NCBI GenBank assembly: GCA_020637775.1
Contig: JACKJV010000002.1
Span: forward strand, 310,001 to 374,000
Length of the DNA: 64,000 bases
Direction: 5' to 3'
Source: Brucellaceae bacterium
GTDB lineage: Bacteria; Pseudomonadota; Alphaproteobacteria; Rhizobiales; Rhizobiaceae
Below the pieces are notes generated by a model. The model ran no database searches. It was not told the DNA's origin and was given only the letters and a program-made list of their open reading frames with translations. The position numbers and the translations under genes are program-made. Positions 45,416 through 53,632 of the stretch are shown piece after piece. Position 1 is the stretch's first letter, and the number at the start of each line of letters is the position of its first letter.

Positions 45416-45467
45416 CCGGGCCCGGACGCAACTGCCTCCCGGAACCGGAAAACAAGACTTTATATCC

Positions 45468-45487
45468 GAAAAAACATGGAGTTTTTC
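45468..45487 (+). promoter_or_regulatory. Small hairpin holding the g9 ribosome site in its loop
   Basis: GAAAAA (45468-45473) can pair with TTTTTC (45482-45487); the loop ACATGGAG contains the GGAG ribosome site of the major tail gene, whose ATG is at 45490. The stretch just upstream (TTTATAT) is AT-rich compared with the cluster. It could present the ribosome site for strong translation; a weak local promoter is also possible. Confidence 0.35.
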
Positions 45488-45489
45488 CA

Positions 45490-45903
45490 ATGGGTGCTCA
45501 AAGGGGCAAGGATCTGCTCGTCAAGCTGGATGGCGACGGACAAGGCCAGTATGTGACAGTGGCGGGCCTGCGGGCCCGCCGTATTGCCTTCAATGCGGCG
45601 ACGGTGGACGTCACCGATTCCGAATCTGCGGGCCGCTGGCGCGAATTGCTGGGCGCAAGCGGCGTGCGGCGCGCCTCCGTCACCGGAAGCGGCATTTTCA
45701 AGGATGCCGCCTCCGATGCCCTTGTCCGCCAGGCCTTCTTTGATGGGGCGGTGGCGGCCTGGCAACTGGCCATACCCGATTTCGGCACGGTGTCCGGTCC
45801 GTTCCAGGTCACCGCGCTGGAATATGCCGGCAGCCACGATGGCGAGATCACCTTCGAGATCGCTCTGGAATCGGCTGGCGCGCTCGCCTTCGAGGCCGCG
45901 TGA
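45490..45903 (+). CDS. GTA g9, major tail protein (TP901-1 family)
   Basis: 137 aa. It has AQRGKDLLVKLDGDGQGQYVTVAGLR and TDSESAGRWRELL, the signature of TP901-1-type tail tube proteins. Many copies stack to form the tail tube. The stop and the next start share a base (TGATG at 45901-45905). Confidence 0.94.
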   Translation: MGAQRGKDLLVKLDGDGQGQYVTVAGLRARRIAFNAATVDVTDSESAGRWRELLGASGVRRASVTGSGIFKDAASDALVRQAFFDGAVAAWQLAIPDFGTVSGPFQVTALEYAGSHDGEITFEIALESAGALAFEAA

Positions 45904-46277
45904 TGGCGCCGCTTGCAACACCTGCCAACCGGCGGCGCGGCGAGGTTTCCGCCCGCCTCGACGGACGGGACTACCGCCTTCGCCTGACGCTCGGCGCATT
46001 GGCCGAACTGGAGGACGCCTATGGGGCGGAAGACCTGCAGGCGCTGGTCGCGCGTTTTTCCGCAGGCCGCTTCTCCGCGCGCGATCTCATCCGCATCATC
46101 GCAGCCGGCCTGCGCGGTGGCGGCCATGATGTCGCCGATGCGGATGTGGCGGCCATGCAGGGCGGAAACGGCGTGGCCGGCCACGCCAGGCTTGCCGCCG
46201 ATCTGCTGGCTGCCGCGTTCGGCGGTGCGGCCGGCCCGGCCGTTGCCGACGCGCCCGCAAACCCCGATCAGCCGTAG
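45903..46277 (+). CDS. GTA g10, GTA-gp10 family protein (tail chaperone-like)
   Basis: 124 aa from the ATG at 45903. The conserved block is EVSARLDGRDYRLRLTLGALAELEDAYG, diagnostic of the GTA-gp10 family. By position it corresponds to phage lambda gpG, a chaperone for the tape measure protein. Near its 3' end it holds A AAC CCC in the zero frame (46259-46265), a possible -1 slippery site leading into g10.1. It ends at a TAG at 46275-46277. Confidence 0.9.
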   Translation: MAPLATPANRRRGEVSARLDGRDYRLRLTLGALAELEDAYGAEDLQALVARFSAGRFSARDLIRIIAAGLRGGGHDVADADVAAMQGGNGVAGHARLAADLLAAAFGGAAGPAVADAPANPDQP

Positions 46278-46305
46278 CAGGGCAGGGGGCACGGCCCTTC
46301 CCCTG
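46259..46305 (+). promoter_or_regulatory. Candidate programmed -1 frameshift signal, g10 to g10.1
   Basis: A canonical X XXY YYZ heptamer, A AAC CCC (46259-46265), lies in the g10 frame four codons before the stop (46275). A perfect 6-bp stem CAGGGG (46283-46288) / CCCCTG (46300-46305) follows 17 bases later. A -1 shift enters the g10.1 frame, which has no start codon from its previous stop (46127) to 46316. The spacer is longer than the usual 5-9 bases. Confidence 0.45.
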
Positions 46306-46315
46306 GGACGAGGCG

Positions 46316-46471
46316 ATGCGTCTCGGCCTGACCCTGCTGCGGCTGCCGCCTGACGCCTTCTGGGCCATGACCCCGCTTGAACTGGCTGCCTGCCTGCCGC
46401 CGCGTGCGACGCCCGGCGGCTGTTCGCGCGCGGGGCTGGAGGCGCTGATGCACCGCTTCCCGGACACGTGA
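46316..46471 (+). CDS. GTA g10.1, rcc01693 family tail assembly chaperone
   Basis: 51 aa if it starts at the first in-frame ATG (46316). The conserved family sequence begins earlier, however: codons 46298-46315 read FPWDEA before MRLGLTLLRLPPDAFWAMTP, and no ATG, GTG or TTG precedes them in this frame. The body, FWAMTPLELAACLPPRATP and ending LEALMHRFPDT, matches the rcc01693/DUF2376 tail chaperones. It is probably made at least partly as a -1 frameshift extension of g10, like lambda gpG-T. The start is therefore uncertain; no well-spaced ribosome site precedes 46316. Confidence 0.8.
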   Translation: MRLGLTLLRLPPDAFWAMTPLELAACLPPRATPGGCSRAGLEALMHRFPDT

Positions 46472-46489
46472 GAAAGGACACCACCCGCC

Positions 46490-47056
46490 ATGGCGGAGAC
46501 ACTCGAAGTGCGGCTGGAGGCCGATACCACACCGTTGGAAACGGCACTCAAGGACATGGAAAAGCTGGCTGAACGCTTCGGCAGCCAGATGACGGGCGCG
46601 CTGAAAGGCGCGGTCGTTTCCGGCAAGGAACTGGATGACGTTCTGCGCCAGGTGGCGACCAGCCTTGCCTCCATGGCGCTCGACCAGGGTCTGAAGCCCT
46701 TGCAGGGCGTCATCTCCTCGGCCTTCAGCGCGCTGGCCGGCGGCATCACGCCCTTTGCCGATGGTGGCGTGCCGGGACGCGTCTTGCCCTTTGCCAACGG
46801 CGGGGTGGTGGCCTCGCCGACCTTCTTCCCGATGGGCAGCAATCTGGGCCTCATGGGCGAGGCTGGCGCGGAGGCCATCCTGCCCTTGAAACGCGGCGCG
46901 GATGGCAGCCTCGGCGTTGCCGCGCCGGGCGGTGGCGGCGCGGTAAACGTGACCTTCAATGTCCAGGCCGCCGATGCCGCGTCCTTCCGCAAATCCGAGG
47001 CGCAAATGACCGCGATGCTTGCGCGCGCTGTCAGCCGCGGCACGCGCCACCTGTGA
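46490..47056 (+). CDS. GTA g11, tail tape measure protein
   Basis: 188 aa, short as in other GTAs, whose tails are short. It begins with a helical coiled region (ETALKDMEKLAERFGSQMTG) and ends with glycine-rich blocks FADGGVPGRVLPFANGGVV and LMGEAGAEAILPLKRG, the tape measure C-terminal signature. It sets tail length and is threaded through the tube. AGAAAGGA precedes the ATG at 46490. Confidence 0.93.
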   Translation: MAETLEVRLEADTTPLETALKDMEKLAERFGSQMTGALKGAVVSGKELDDVLRQVATSLASMALDQGLKPLQGVISSAFSALAGGITPFADGGVPGRVLPFANGGVVASPTFFPMGSNLGLMGEAGAEAILPLKRGADGSLGVAAPGGGGAVNVTFNVQAADAASFRKSEAQMTAMLARAVSRGTRHL

Positions 47057-47066
47057 GGCACTTTCC

Positions 47067-47702
47067 ATGAACGCATTTCACGATGTCCGCTTTCCTGTCG
47101 CCATCGGCTTCGGTGCGACAGGCGGGCCGGAGCGTGTCAACGAGATCGTGCGCCTGACCAGCGGTCAGGAGCGGCGCAACCAGCGCCGTGCCCATGCCCG
47201 CCGCCGCTACGACGCCGGAACGGGACTGCGCGGCCTGGCCGACCTGGAGGCGCTGGCGGACTTCTTCGAGGCCCGCCGCGGCTCGCTTCATGCCTTCCGC
47301 TTCCGCGACCCGTTCGACTGGAAGTCCTGCCCGCTGGCGCGCGATCCACGCCCGGAAGACCAATGGATCGGAACGGGCGATGGCGTGGCAACTGCCTTTC
47401 AGCTCGTCAAGCGCTACGGCGAAGGCGCGGATGACTACGCCCGCACGGTCACAAAGCCGGTGGCCGCAACCGTTCGCATAGCGCTCGATGGTGCCGAGCT
47501 TCCCGCCGGGACCGGCTTTGCCGTCGATACCCTGACCGGCATTGTCATGTTGAACCAGCCTCCCGCGGACGGTGTGCGGGTGACCGCCGGCTTTGCCTTC
47601 GATGTGCCGGTTCGGTTCGATACCGAACATCTGGTCCTTTCCCTGGCGGCCTTCGAGGCCGGCCAGCTTCCTTCCGTTCCCCTTGTCGAGGTGCTGTCAT
47701 GA
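47067..47702 (+). CDS. GTA g12, DUF2460 distal tail protein
   Basis: 211 aa from the ATG at 47067, ten bases after g11. It begins FHDVRFPVAIGFGATGGPER and contains FFEARRGSLHAFRFRDPFDWKS, both diagnostic of DUF2460. In RcGTA this is the distal tail ring. It overlaps g13 by four bases. Confidence 0.95.
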   Translation: MNAFHDVRFPVAIGFGATGGPERVNEIVRLTSGQERRNQRRAHARRRYDAGTGLRGLADLEALADFFEARRGSLHAFRFRDPFDWKSCPLARDPRPEDQWIGTGDGVATAFQLVKRYGEGADDYARTVTKPVAATVRIALDGAELPAGTGFAVDTLTGIVMLNQPPADGVRVTAGFAFDVPVRFDTEHLVLSLAAFEAGQLPSVPLVEVLS

Positions 47703-48589
47703 CCCGCTTTCCGCAGGCATTGAGCGACCACGCGGCCGGTGAGGCCACGACACTGTGCCAGTGCTGGCGGGTGCGCCGCGCCGATGGAACCGTTCTCGGT
47801 TTCACCGATCATGACGAAGCCCTGGTGTTCGACGGAATTGCGCACCGGCCACGCACCGGCTTCTCCGCCTCGGAGGCGCGCCAGAGCCTCGGCCTCGCCG
47901 CCGATGCGAGCGAGATCGAGGGGGCCTTGTCGGATGATGAAATCCGGGAAGAGGACATCGAGGCCGGGTTGTATGACAACGCGGCGGTGGAGACCTGGCT
48001 TGTCAACTGGTCCGAACCGGCCCAGCGGGCCCTTCTGCGCTCCACTGTCATCGGCCGTGTGACGCGCCGCGACGGGCGGTTCCTGGCCGAGTTGCAGAGC
48101 CTTTCGGCCAGCCTGGACAAGCCCCGCAGCCGTGTTTTGCGCCGCGCCTGTTCGGCCGAACTGGGGGACCGGGCCTGCGGCATCGATCTCGCTGCCGAAG
48201 GCATGACGGCCACGGTCACGGTCTGGCAGGTCGTCCCGCCGGTAAGCCTTTCCATTCAACCCACGGCCGGGCCGGTCGGCTGGCTCGTCAATGGCTGGCT
48301 GGAGACAAATCCGCAACCGCCTGCCGCGCAACGCCGCTATCGCATCCGCGCGCATCTCGCCGAGGGAGCGGGCGAAAGGCTGGTCCTGGCCGATCAGCCG
48401 CAACCGGCACTCGAAGCCGGCGATTCCGTGCGCCTTGTCGCCGGTTGCGACAAGCAATTCGCCACATGCCGTGACCGCTTTGGCAATGCGCTGAATTTCC
48501 GCGGTTTTCCGCATCTGCCCGGCAATGATGCCGCATTCGGCTACGTGACGGAAGATCTGCCGCTGGACGGAAAGCCGGTGGTGCCGTGA
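47699..48589 (+). CDS. GTA g13, DUF2163 baseplate hub protein
   Basis: 296 aa. The N-terminal DUF2163 domain has ATTLCQCWRVRRADGTVLGFTDHDEAL, and the C-terminal part has CDKQFATCRDRFGNALNFRGFPHLPG, whose cysteines may bind an iron-sulfur cluster as reported for the RcGTA hub. It overlaps g12 and g14 by four bases each. Confidence 0.95.
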   Translation: MTRFPQALSDHAAGEATTLCQCWRVRRADGTVLGFTDHDEALVFDGIAHRPRTGFSASEARQSLGLAADASEIEGALSDDEIREEDIEAGLYDNAAVETWLVNWSEPAQRALLRSTVIGRVTRRDGRFLAELQSLSASLDKPRSRVLRRACSAELGDRACGIDLAAEGMTATVTVWQVVPPVSLSIQPTAGPVGWLVNGWLETNPQPPAAQRRYRIRAHLAEGAGERLVLADQPQPALEAGDSVRLVAGCDKQFATCRDRFGNALNFRGFPHLPGNDAAFGYVTEDLPLDGKPVVP

Positions 48590-49032
48590 GCGCGCAAGGT
48601 GACGGCCTGCGCCTCCGTGTCCTGGCCGAGGCAAGAAGCTGGCTGGGAACACCCTATCGCCACCAGGCCGGACGCAAGGGCGTTGGGTGTGATTGCCTGG
48701 GCCTGGTGCGCGGTGTCTGGGCCGCTGTCTACGGCAACCCGGCGCCGGAACCCGGGCCATACGGTGCCGACTGGCTGGCAGGCGGGGAGTCGGACCGGCT
48801 TCTCGATGCCGCACGAACCCTCTGCGGCGCTGGATTCCCGATGCCGGAGGCCAGGCCCGGCGATCTCCTGGTCTTCCGCTGGCGGCCGGGCCTGCCTGCC
48901 CGCCATGTCGGCATCCTGTCGCGGCATGGCCGTTTCATTCACGCCTATTCAGGCGCCGGCGCCGTGGAATCAGCGCTTGTTCCCGGCTGGCGGCGGCGCG
49001 TTGCCGTCGCCTTCGCCTTTCCCGATCCGTAG
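48586..49032 (+). CDS. GTA g14, NlpC/P60 cell-wall peptidase
   Basis: 148 aa starting at GTG 48586 in a GTGA overlap with g13. The catalytic cysteine is in GVGCDCLGLVRGVW, and the histidine in LPARHVGILSRHG. The baseplate enzyme cuts peptidoglycan so that DNA can enter the recipient cell. Confidence 0.95.
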   Translation: MSAQGDGLRLRVLAEARSWLGTPYRHQAGRKGVGCDCLGLVRGVWAAVYGNPAPEPGPYGADWLAGGESDRLLDAARTLCGAGFPMPEARPGDLLVFRWRPGLPARHVGILSRHGRFIHAYSGAGAVESALVPGWRRRVAVAFAFPDP

Positions 49033-49045
49033 AGGACACTGAACC

Positions 49046-52000
49046 ATGGCCACCATCCTTTTGCAGACGGCGGGCGCGTTTCTCGGCAGTTTCCTCGGCC
49101 CGGTCGGCACGGCCATTGGTTCGGCCGCCGGCGCCATGGCTGGTTACGCCATCGACAATGCCGTCATCCAGTCCACCCGGCGCTACGAAGGGCCTCGCCT
49201 GTCCGGCATGCGGCCTTTCCAGGCGGAGGAGGGCGCCGTGCTGCCACAGGTTTTTGGCGCCGCCCGCATCGCCGGCTCCATGATCTGGGCGACACGGTTC
49301 GAAGAGACCCGCACCACCCGCCGCCAGGGCGTGAAAGGCGGGCCGAAGGTGACGGAATACAGCTACTTCGCCAATGTCGCCTTTGCGCTGTGCGAAGGCC
49401 CGGTTGCCGGGGTGCGCCGCGTCTGGGCCGATGGCCGCGAACTGGACCTGACCGGGGTCGACATGCGCGTCTATACCGGGGCGGAGGACCAGCTTCCCGA
49501 TCCGCTGGTCGAGGCCAGGCAGGGCACGGGCAATGCGCCGGCCTATCGCGGCACCGCCTATGTGGTGTTTGAACGGCTGGCCCTTGACGGCTTCGGCAAC
49601 CGCGTTCCGCAATTGCAATTCGAGGTCCTCGCCCCGGCCGGAACCTTCCATGAGGAAATCCGCGCCGTCACGCTCATTCCCGGCGCCACCGAATACGGCC
49701 TGTCACCTTCGCTTGTCACGCGCGATGTCCGCGCCGGCGAGCGCGAAACGCTCAATCGCCATGTCCTGCATGGCGAAAGCGATTTTACCGCCGCGCTGGA
49801 CGAATTGCAGGCCCTGTGCCCGAACCTGCGCCATGTCGCGCTGGTCGTGCCCTGGTTCGCGAGCGATCTGCGCGCCGGCCATTGCCGTATCGAACCCTGC
49901 GTGACCGAAACCGCGTTGGCGGGCACGAGCCTGGCCTGGTCGGTGGCCGGTATTGGCCGTTTGCAGGCCCGCCAGGTCAGCCGTGTCGACGGCCGCGCCG
50001 CCTATGGGGGCACACCGGCGGATGCCACCGTGATCGAGGCCATCCGCGACCTTGGTGCGCGTGGGCTGAAGGTGGCGTTCTATCCGTTTTTGCTCATGGA
50101 TATTCCGGCCGGCAACGGCCTGCCTGACCCATGGGGCGGCAGCGAACAGCCCGCCTATCCCTGGCGCGGCCGCATAACGGCGTCCGACGCGCCCGGGCAG
50201 CCGGATTCGCCCGACGGCAGCGCCGCTATCCGCGCCGAACTGGCCGAATTCCTTGGCCGGGAGGATGGTCCGGGCGCAATACGCCTGGCGGGTGCGCCGG
50301 ACTGGTCCAGCGCCGCCAATGGCGCGGGCTACCGCCGCATGATCCTTCACTATGCCCGGCTTTGCGCGCAGGCAGGCGGCGTGGATGCCTTTCTGCTGGG
50401 ATCGGAACTGCGCGGCCTGACGTCTTTGCGCGATGACAGCGACGTCTTCCCCTTCGTTCATGGCCTTCGCGAACTCGCCCGCGAGGCGCGGACAATCCTG
50501 GGTGCGCAAACCACGATCACCTACGGGGCGGACTGGTCGGAATATTTCGGTCACCAGCCGGCTGACGGCTCCGGCAATGTCTATTGGCACCTCGACGACC
50601 TGTGGATGGACGAAGCCGTCAATGCGGTCGGCATCGACAATTACATGCCCCTGTCGGACTGGCGCGACAACGATCTGGAGGGTGGCAATCCCGATGCCGC
50701 GCAATCGGCGCAGGACGGCGAAGCCATGCGCAGGGCCATTGCCGGTGGCGAAGGCCATGACTGGTATTATGCCGGCGCCGCCGCCCGCGCCCTCCGCGAA
50801 CGCACGCAAATCACCGATGGCGCCCACGGCAAGCCCTGGGTCTACCGCTACAAGGACCTGGCAGGCTGGTGGCTGAACGCCCATGTGGAGCGGCGCGGCG
50901 GCGCGGAAACGTCTGTCCAAAGCCCGTGGATCCCCGGTGCGAAGCCCATCTGGTTCACCGAAATCGGCTGTCCTGCCATCGACAAGGGTGGAAACCAGCC
51001 GAATGTGTTTCTCGATCCAAAATCGTCTGAAAGCTTCGTGCCCCATTTCTCGTCCGGCGGACGCGACGACCTCGTCCAGCGCCGCTTCCTGCAAGCCCAT
51101 TTTGCCCACTGGAACAGCGGCGGGCAGGCCAATCCGCCTTCGCCGCTGAACGGGTTGCCGATGGTCGACACCGGCAGGCTCTATTGCTGGGCCTGGGACA
51201 CGCGCCCGTTCCCCGCCTTTCCCCGCGACGGCGAAACCTGGGCCGATGGCGGCAACTGGTCGCGCGGGCACTGGCTGAACGGCCGGCTGGAGGCAGTCTG
51301 GATCGGCGATGTCATCAACGCGGTCCTCGCCCGCCACGGCCTGCCCGCCGCCGATGTCGAGGCGGTGGATGCCATGGCCTGCGGCATCGTGATCGACAGC
51401 GCCGCCAGCGCGCGGGAAACGCTGGAACCGCTGGTCATGATCCATGGCCTGTCCGTGCATGAGCGCGACGGCCACCTCGTCTTTGCAAGCCAGGACCGCG
51501 CGGCCGCCCCGCGCGGGATCGCGGATGTGATCGAGGCTGGCCGGGATGCGGCGATGGAGACCGAGCGGGCTGCCAGCGGTGACATTCCCGATGTGGCGGT
51601 GCTGGCGTGCAGGGATCCGTTCAGGAACTATGAAGGTGCCGTCACCCGCGTCGCCGCGCAAGCGGACGGCAGTGCGGAAGCCAGCCTTTCCTATCCCGGC
51701 ATCCTGCATGAAGGGATGGCAAGGTCACTGGCTGCCGGCTGGCTTGCCCGCATCCGCAACGCCCGTGAGGACCGGCGGTTTTCACTCCCGCCGGCCAGCG
51801 GCGTCGAAGTCGGCCAGCGCCTGGTCTTTCCGGACAAGCCCGGCCGGATGTTTCTGGTCACGGAAGTCGAGGAAGGGCTGACGGACATGGTCCGGGCGCG
51901 CCGGGTGGTGCCATTGCCGCCCGAGCCCGACATCGCCGGAACCGGTGCGCCGGTTTCAAGCCGGGTAGCCGCGCTTGCCGTGCCGGACGCGGTACTGATG

Positions 52001-52933
52001 GACCTGCCGATGACCGAGGCGTTCGCCGACGTGAGCGAGGCCTTCTGTGCCGCTGTCTGGTCAAGGCCATGGCGCACGCATCTGCTTGAGGCCTCGCCCG
52101 AATCCTCCGGTTATGCCTTGCGGGCGACACTGGATCGTCCTGCTGCCATCGGCATGCTTGTCACTGACTTGCCGCCGGGCCTGGGCGCATTGCGCGAGCG
52201 CGGCGCCTCGATCGAGGTCGCCTTTCCCGACGCCGAGCTGGAATCGGTTTCCGATCTCCAGCTTTTTTCCGGCGCCAATGCCGCTGCGGTGCAGGTGGGC
52301 ACGGAAGGCTGGGAGATCCTGCAATTCCAGAAGGCCGAGGAAGTCCGCCCCTCGGTCTGGCGCTTGTCCTGCCTGTTGCGCGGCCAGGCGGGAACCGAAG
52401 ACCTGATGAGCGGCGCGCCCGCCGGGACAACGGTCGTCCTGCTCGACGCTGCGGTGAAGCCTGCCGGCCTGCGCGCAAGCGAATCGGGGCTCGACCTGTC
52501 CTGGCGCGCCCGGCCGCTCGCCCCGTTCGTCACGGGCGATGAGGCGGCGGTCATCAGGGCGAAGGGTGGTTTGCGCGCACTCACGCCCTTGAGTCCGGTC
52601 CACCTGCGCGCCGCCCGCGCGACAGGAGGCGCAGTCCGCTTTTCCTGGATCCGGCGGTCACGGATTCGCGCCGATGGATGGGATGAGGTGCCGCTGGGTG
52701 AAGAGCGGGAATCCTATGCCGTCCGGGTCATGCGCAACGCCTCCGGTGTCATGCTGGCCGAAGCCGAGGTCGCCGAACCCGTCTTCCTCTGGCCCGCCGA
52801 AGCCGTCGCCGCGGCGCGCGATGTCGATATCGCCGATATCCGGCTGACAGTCCGTCAGGCCGGGGGGGCGGCCGGTCACGGATTGCCGGCAGATGCTGTC
52901 TTCAACCTGAAGAACCTTGTTTCAACATCATGA
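49046..52933 (+). CDS. GTA g15, baseplate megatron protein
   Basis: 1295 aa. A short hydrophobic N-terminal segment (GAFLGSFLGPVGTAIGSAAGA) is followed by a domain with YFANVAFALCEGPVAGVRRVWADG. A TIM-barrel glycoside hydrolase-like region spans about 400-760 (AFLLGSELRGLTSLRDD, TYGADWSEYFGH, IWFTEIGCPAIDKGG), and phage tail domains complete it. In RcGTA this protein forms the tail tip that contacts the recipient. The gene is intact and ends 16 bases before the small membrane gene. Confidence 0.96.
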   Translation: MATILLQTAGAFLGSFLGPVGTAIGSAAGAMAGYAIDNAVIQSTRRYEGPRLSGMRPFQAEEGAVLPQVFGAARIAGSMIWATRFEETRTTRRQGVKGGPKVTEYSYFANVAFALCEGPVAGVRRVWADGRELDLTGVDMRVYTGAEDQLPDPLVEARQGTGNAPAYRGTAYVVFERLALDGFGNRVPQLQFEVLAPAGTFHEEIRAVTLIPGATEYGLSPSLVTRDVRAGERETLNRHVLHGESDFTAALDELQALCPNLRHVALVVPWFASDLRAGHCRIEPCVTETALAGTSLAWSVAGIGRLQARQVSRVDGRAAYGGTPADATVIEAIRDLGARGLKVAFYPFLLMDIPAGNGLPDPWGGSEQPAYPWRGRITASDAPGQPDSPDGSAAIRAELAEFLGREDGPGAIRLAGAPDWSSAANGAGYRRMILHYARLCAQAGGVDAFLLGSELRGLTSLRDDSDVFPFVHGLRELAREARTILGAQTTITYGADWSEYFGHQPADGSGNVYWHLDDLWMDEAVNAVGIDNYMPLSDWRDNDLEGGNPDAAQSAQDGEAMRRAIAGGEGHDWYYAGAAARALRERTQITDGAHGKPWVYRYKDLAGWWLNAHVERRGGAETSVQSPWIPGAKPIWFTEIGCPAIDKGGNQPNVFLDPKSSESFVPHFSSGGRDDLVQRRFLQAHFAHWNSGGQANPPSPLNGLPMVDTGRLYCWAWDTRPFPAFPRDGETWADGGNWSRGHWLNGRLEAVWIGDVINAVLARHGLPAADVEAVDAMACGIVIDSAASARETLEPLVMIHGLSVHERDGHLVFASQDRAAAPRGIADVIEAGRDAAMETERAASGDIPDVAVLACRDPFRNYEGAVTRVAAQADGSAEASLSYPGILHEGMARSLAAGWLARIRNAREDRRFSLPPASGVEVGQRLVFPDKPGRMFLVTEVEEGLTDMVRARRVVPLPPEPDIAGTGAPVSSRVAALAVPDAVLMDLPMTEAFADVSEAFCAAVWSRPWRTHLLEASPESSGYALRATLDRPAAIGMLVTDLPPGLGALRERGASIEVAFPDAELESVSDLQLFSGANAAAVQVGTEGWEILQFQKAEEVRPSVWRLSCLLRGQAGTEDLMSGAPAGTTVVLLDAAVKPAGLRASESGLDLSWRARPLAPFVTGDEAAVIRAKGGLRALTPLSPVHLRAARATGGAVRFSWIRRSRIRADGWDEVPLGEERESYAVRVMRNASGVMLAEAEVAEPVFLWPAEAVAAARDVDIADIRLTVRQAGGAAGHGLPADAVFNLKNLVSTS

Positions 52934-52949
52934 AAGGAAAGGATTTCCC

Positions 52950-53156
52950 ATGAACGACACCAAGCCGTGGTATCTCTCCAAGACCATTTGGGCCTCGCTC
53001 GTGACCATTGCCAGCGCGGTTGCCGGAATGGCCGGCCTGCCGGTCGCCGGTCTCGATGGTTCGGCCCTCGCGGAGACCATTCTGCAAGCGGTGACGGCAC
53101 TGTCGGGTCTTGCCGCCATCATCGGCAGGCTTTCCGCGCAGACCGTCATCGACTGA
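52950..53156 (+). CDS. Small membrane protein at the GTA 3' end, possible holin
   Basis: 68 aa from the ATG at 52950, preceded by AAAGGAAAGGA. The sequence KPWYLSKTIWASLVTIASAVAGMAGLP and a second hydrophobic stretch (ILQAVTALSGLAAIIGRL) give two membrane segments. The W-x-S-K-T-I-W start is seen in small holin-like phage proteins. It is co-oriented with g15, 16 bases apart, and followed by a strong hairpin. A release function is plausible but unproven, since RcGTA keeps its lysis genes elsewhere. Confidence 0.7.
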   Translation: MNDTKPWYLSKTIWASLVTIASAVAGMAGLPVAGLDGSALAETILQAVTALSGLAAIIGRLSAQTVID

Positions 53157-53164
53157 ACGCGGCT

Positions 53165-53209
53165 GGCCATGGAACGGCTCCGGCCTTGGAGGCCCGCCGT
53201 TCCATGGCC
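53165..53209 (+). terminator. Strong nested hairpin ending the GTA cluster
   Basis: A perfect 14-bp stem, GGCCATGGAACGGC / GCCGTTCCATGGCC, encloses 17 bases that contain a second stem GGCC-TTGGA-GGCC. It begins eight bases after the last GTA stop and ends 45 bases before feuN. There is no T-run after it, so termination may be partial or the hairpin may protect the transcript. Confidence 0.65.
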
Positions 53210-53254
53210 TAATCATTCATGTCATGTTCAGCCGCGAGCCGGTATACCCGCCCC

Positions 53255-53557
53255 ATGATGAAGAGAAACACCCTGATCCGTCTCCTTGCCGCTGGCGCAT
53301 TGGCCCTTACCGCCATATCGCCTGCCGCTGCATGGAGCTTGCCGCGGCCGGACCTTGCGCCGGCAATTCCCGCAATCCAGGCGGCCGGTGGCTGCTATGC
53401 CGTCGGCCAGCGGGTGGCGTCGCAGAAAGGCGGGCAGCTTGCCAAGGCGACCCAGGAAACGCGGGGCGGCCAGTCGGTCTGCGTCATCGTTGTTCTTGTG
53501 CCGCGCGGCGGCGGACAGCGTCCGAGCCGGCAGGAAATCGTTGTTCCCTATCAATAG
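53255..53557 (+). CDS. feuN: FeuN-like small periplasmic protein
   Basis: 100 aa from ATG 53255. Residues 1-26 are a signal peptide ending SPAAAW. The mature part has two cysteines (Cys47, Cys76) that may form a disulfide, and ends RPSRQEIVVPYQ. It directly precedes feuP-feuQ. In Sinorhizobium meliloti the small periplasmic FeuN lies at this place and keeps the kinase FeuQ inactive. The assignment rests mainly on position, size and export signal. Confidence 0.7.
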   Translation: MMKRNTLIRLLAAGALALTAISPAAAWSLPRPDLAPAIPAIQAAGGCYAVGQRVASQKGGQLAKATQETRGGQSVCVIVVLVPRGGGQRPSRQEIVVPYQ

Positions 53558-53632
53558 GCACGGGCTCGGGCCGGATTGATCGGACGCCGGATTCCGGCAC
53601 AATGGAAGCAGTGCACGAGAGGATTGCCACCC

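Larger units (their letters stand above)
38533..53156 (+). mobile_element. RcGTA-type gene transfer agent structural cluster
   Basis: About 14.6 kb of co-oriented genes in the order of the Rhodobacter capsulatus GTA cluster: g1, g2, g3, g3.5, g4, g5, g6, g7, g8, g9, g10, g10.1, g11-g15, plus a small membrane gene at the end. All reading frames look intact. There is no integrase, repressor, replication or tail-fibre switching gene, and base composition is like the host, which supports a domesticated GTA and not a prophage. Most genes overlap or nearly touch, indicating one transcript from about 38.45 kb. Whether particles are produced cannot be seen. Confidence 0.93.

Noticed and set aside
49703..51709. 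668-codon frame antisense to g15
   Set aside because: No domain or ribosome site; the megatron frame is intact and conserved.
38533..53156. Active temperate prophage
   Set aside because: No integrase, repressor, replication genes or attachment repeats; gene order is that of a gene transfer agent.
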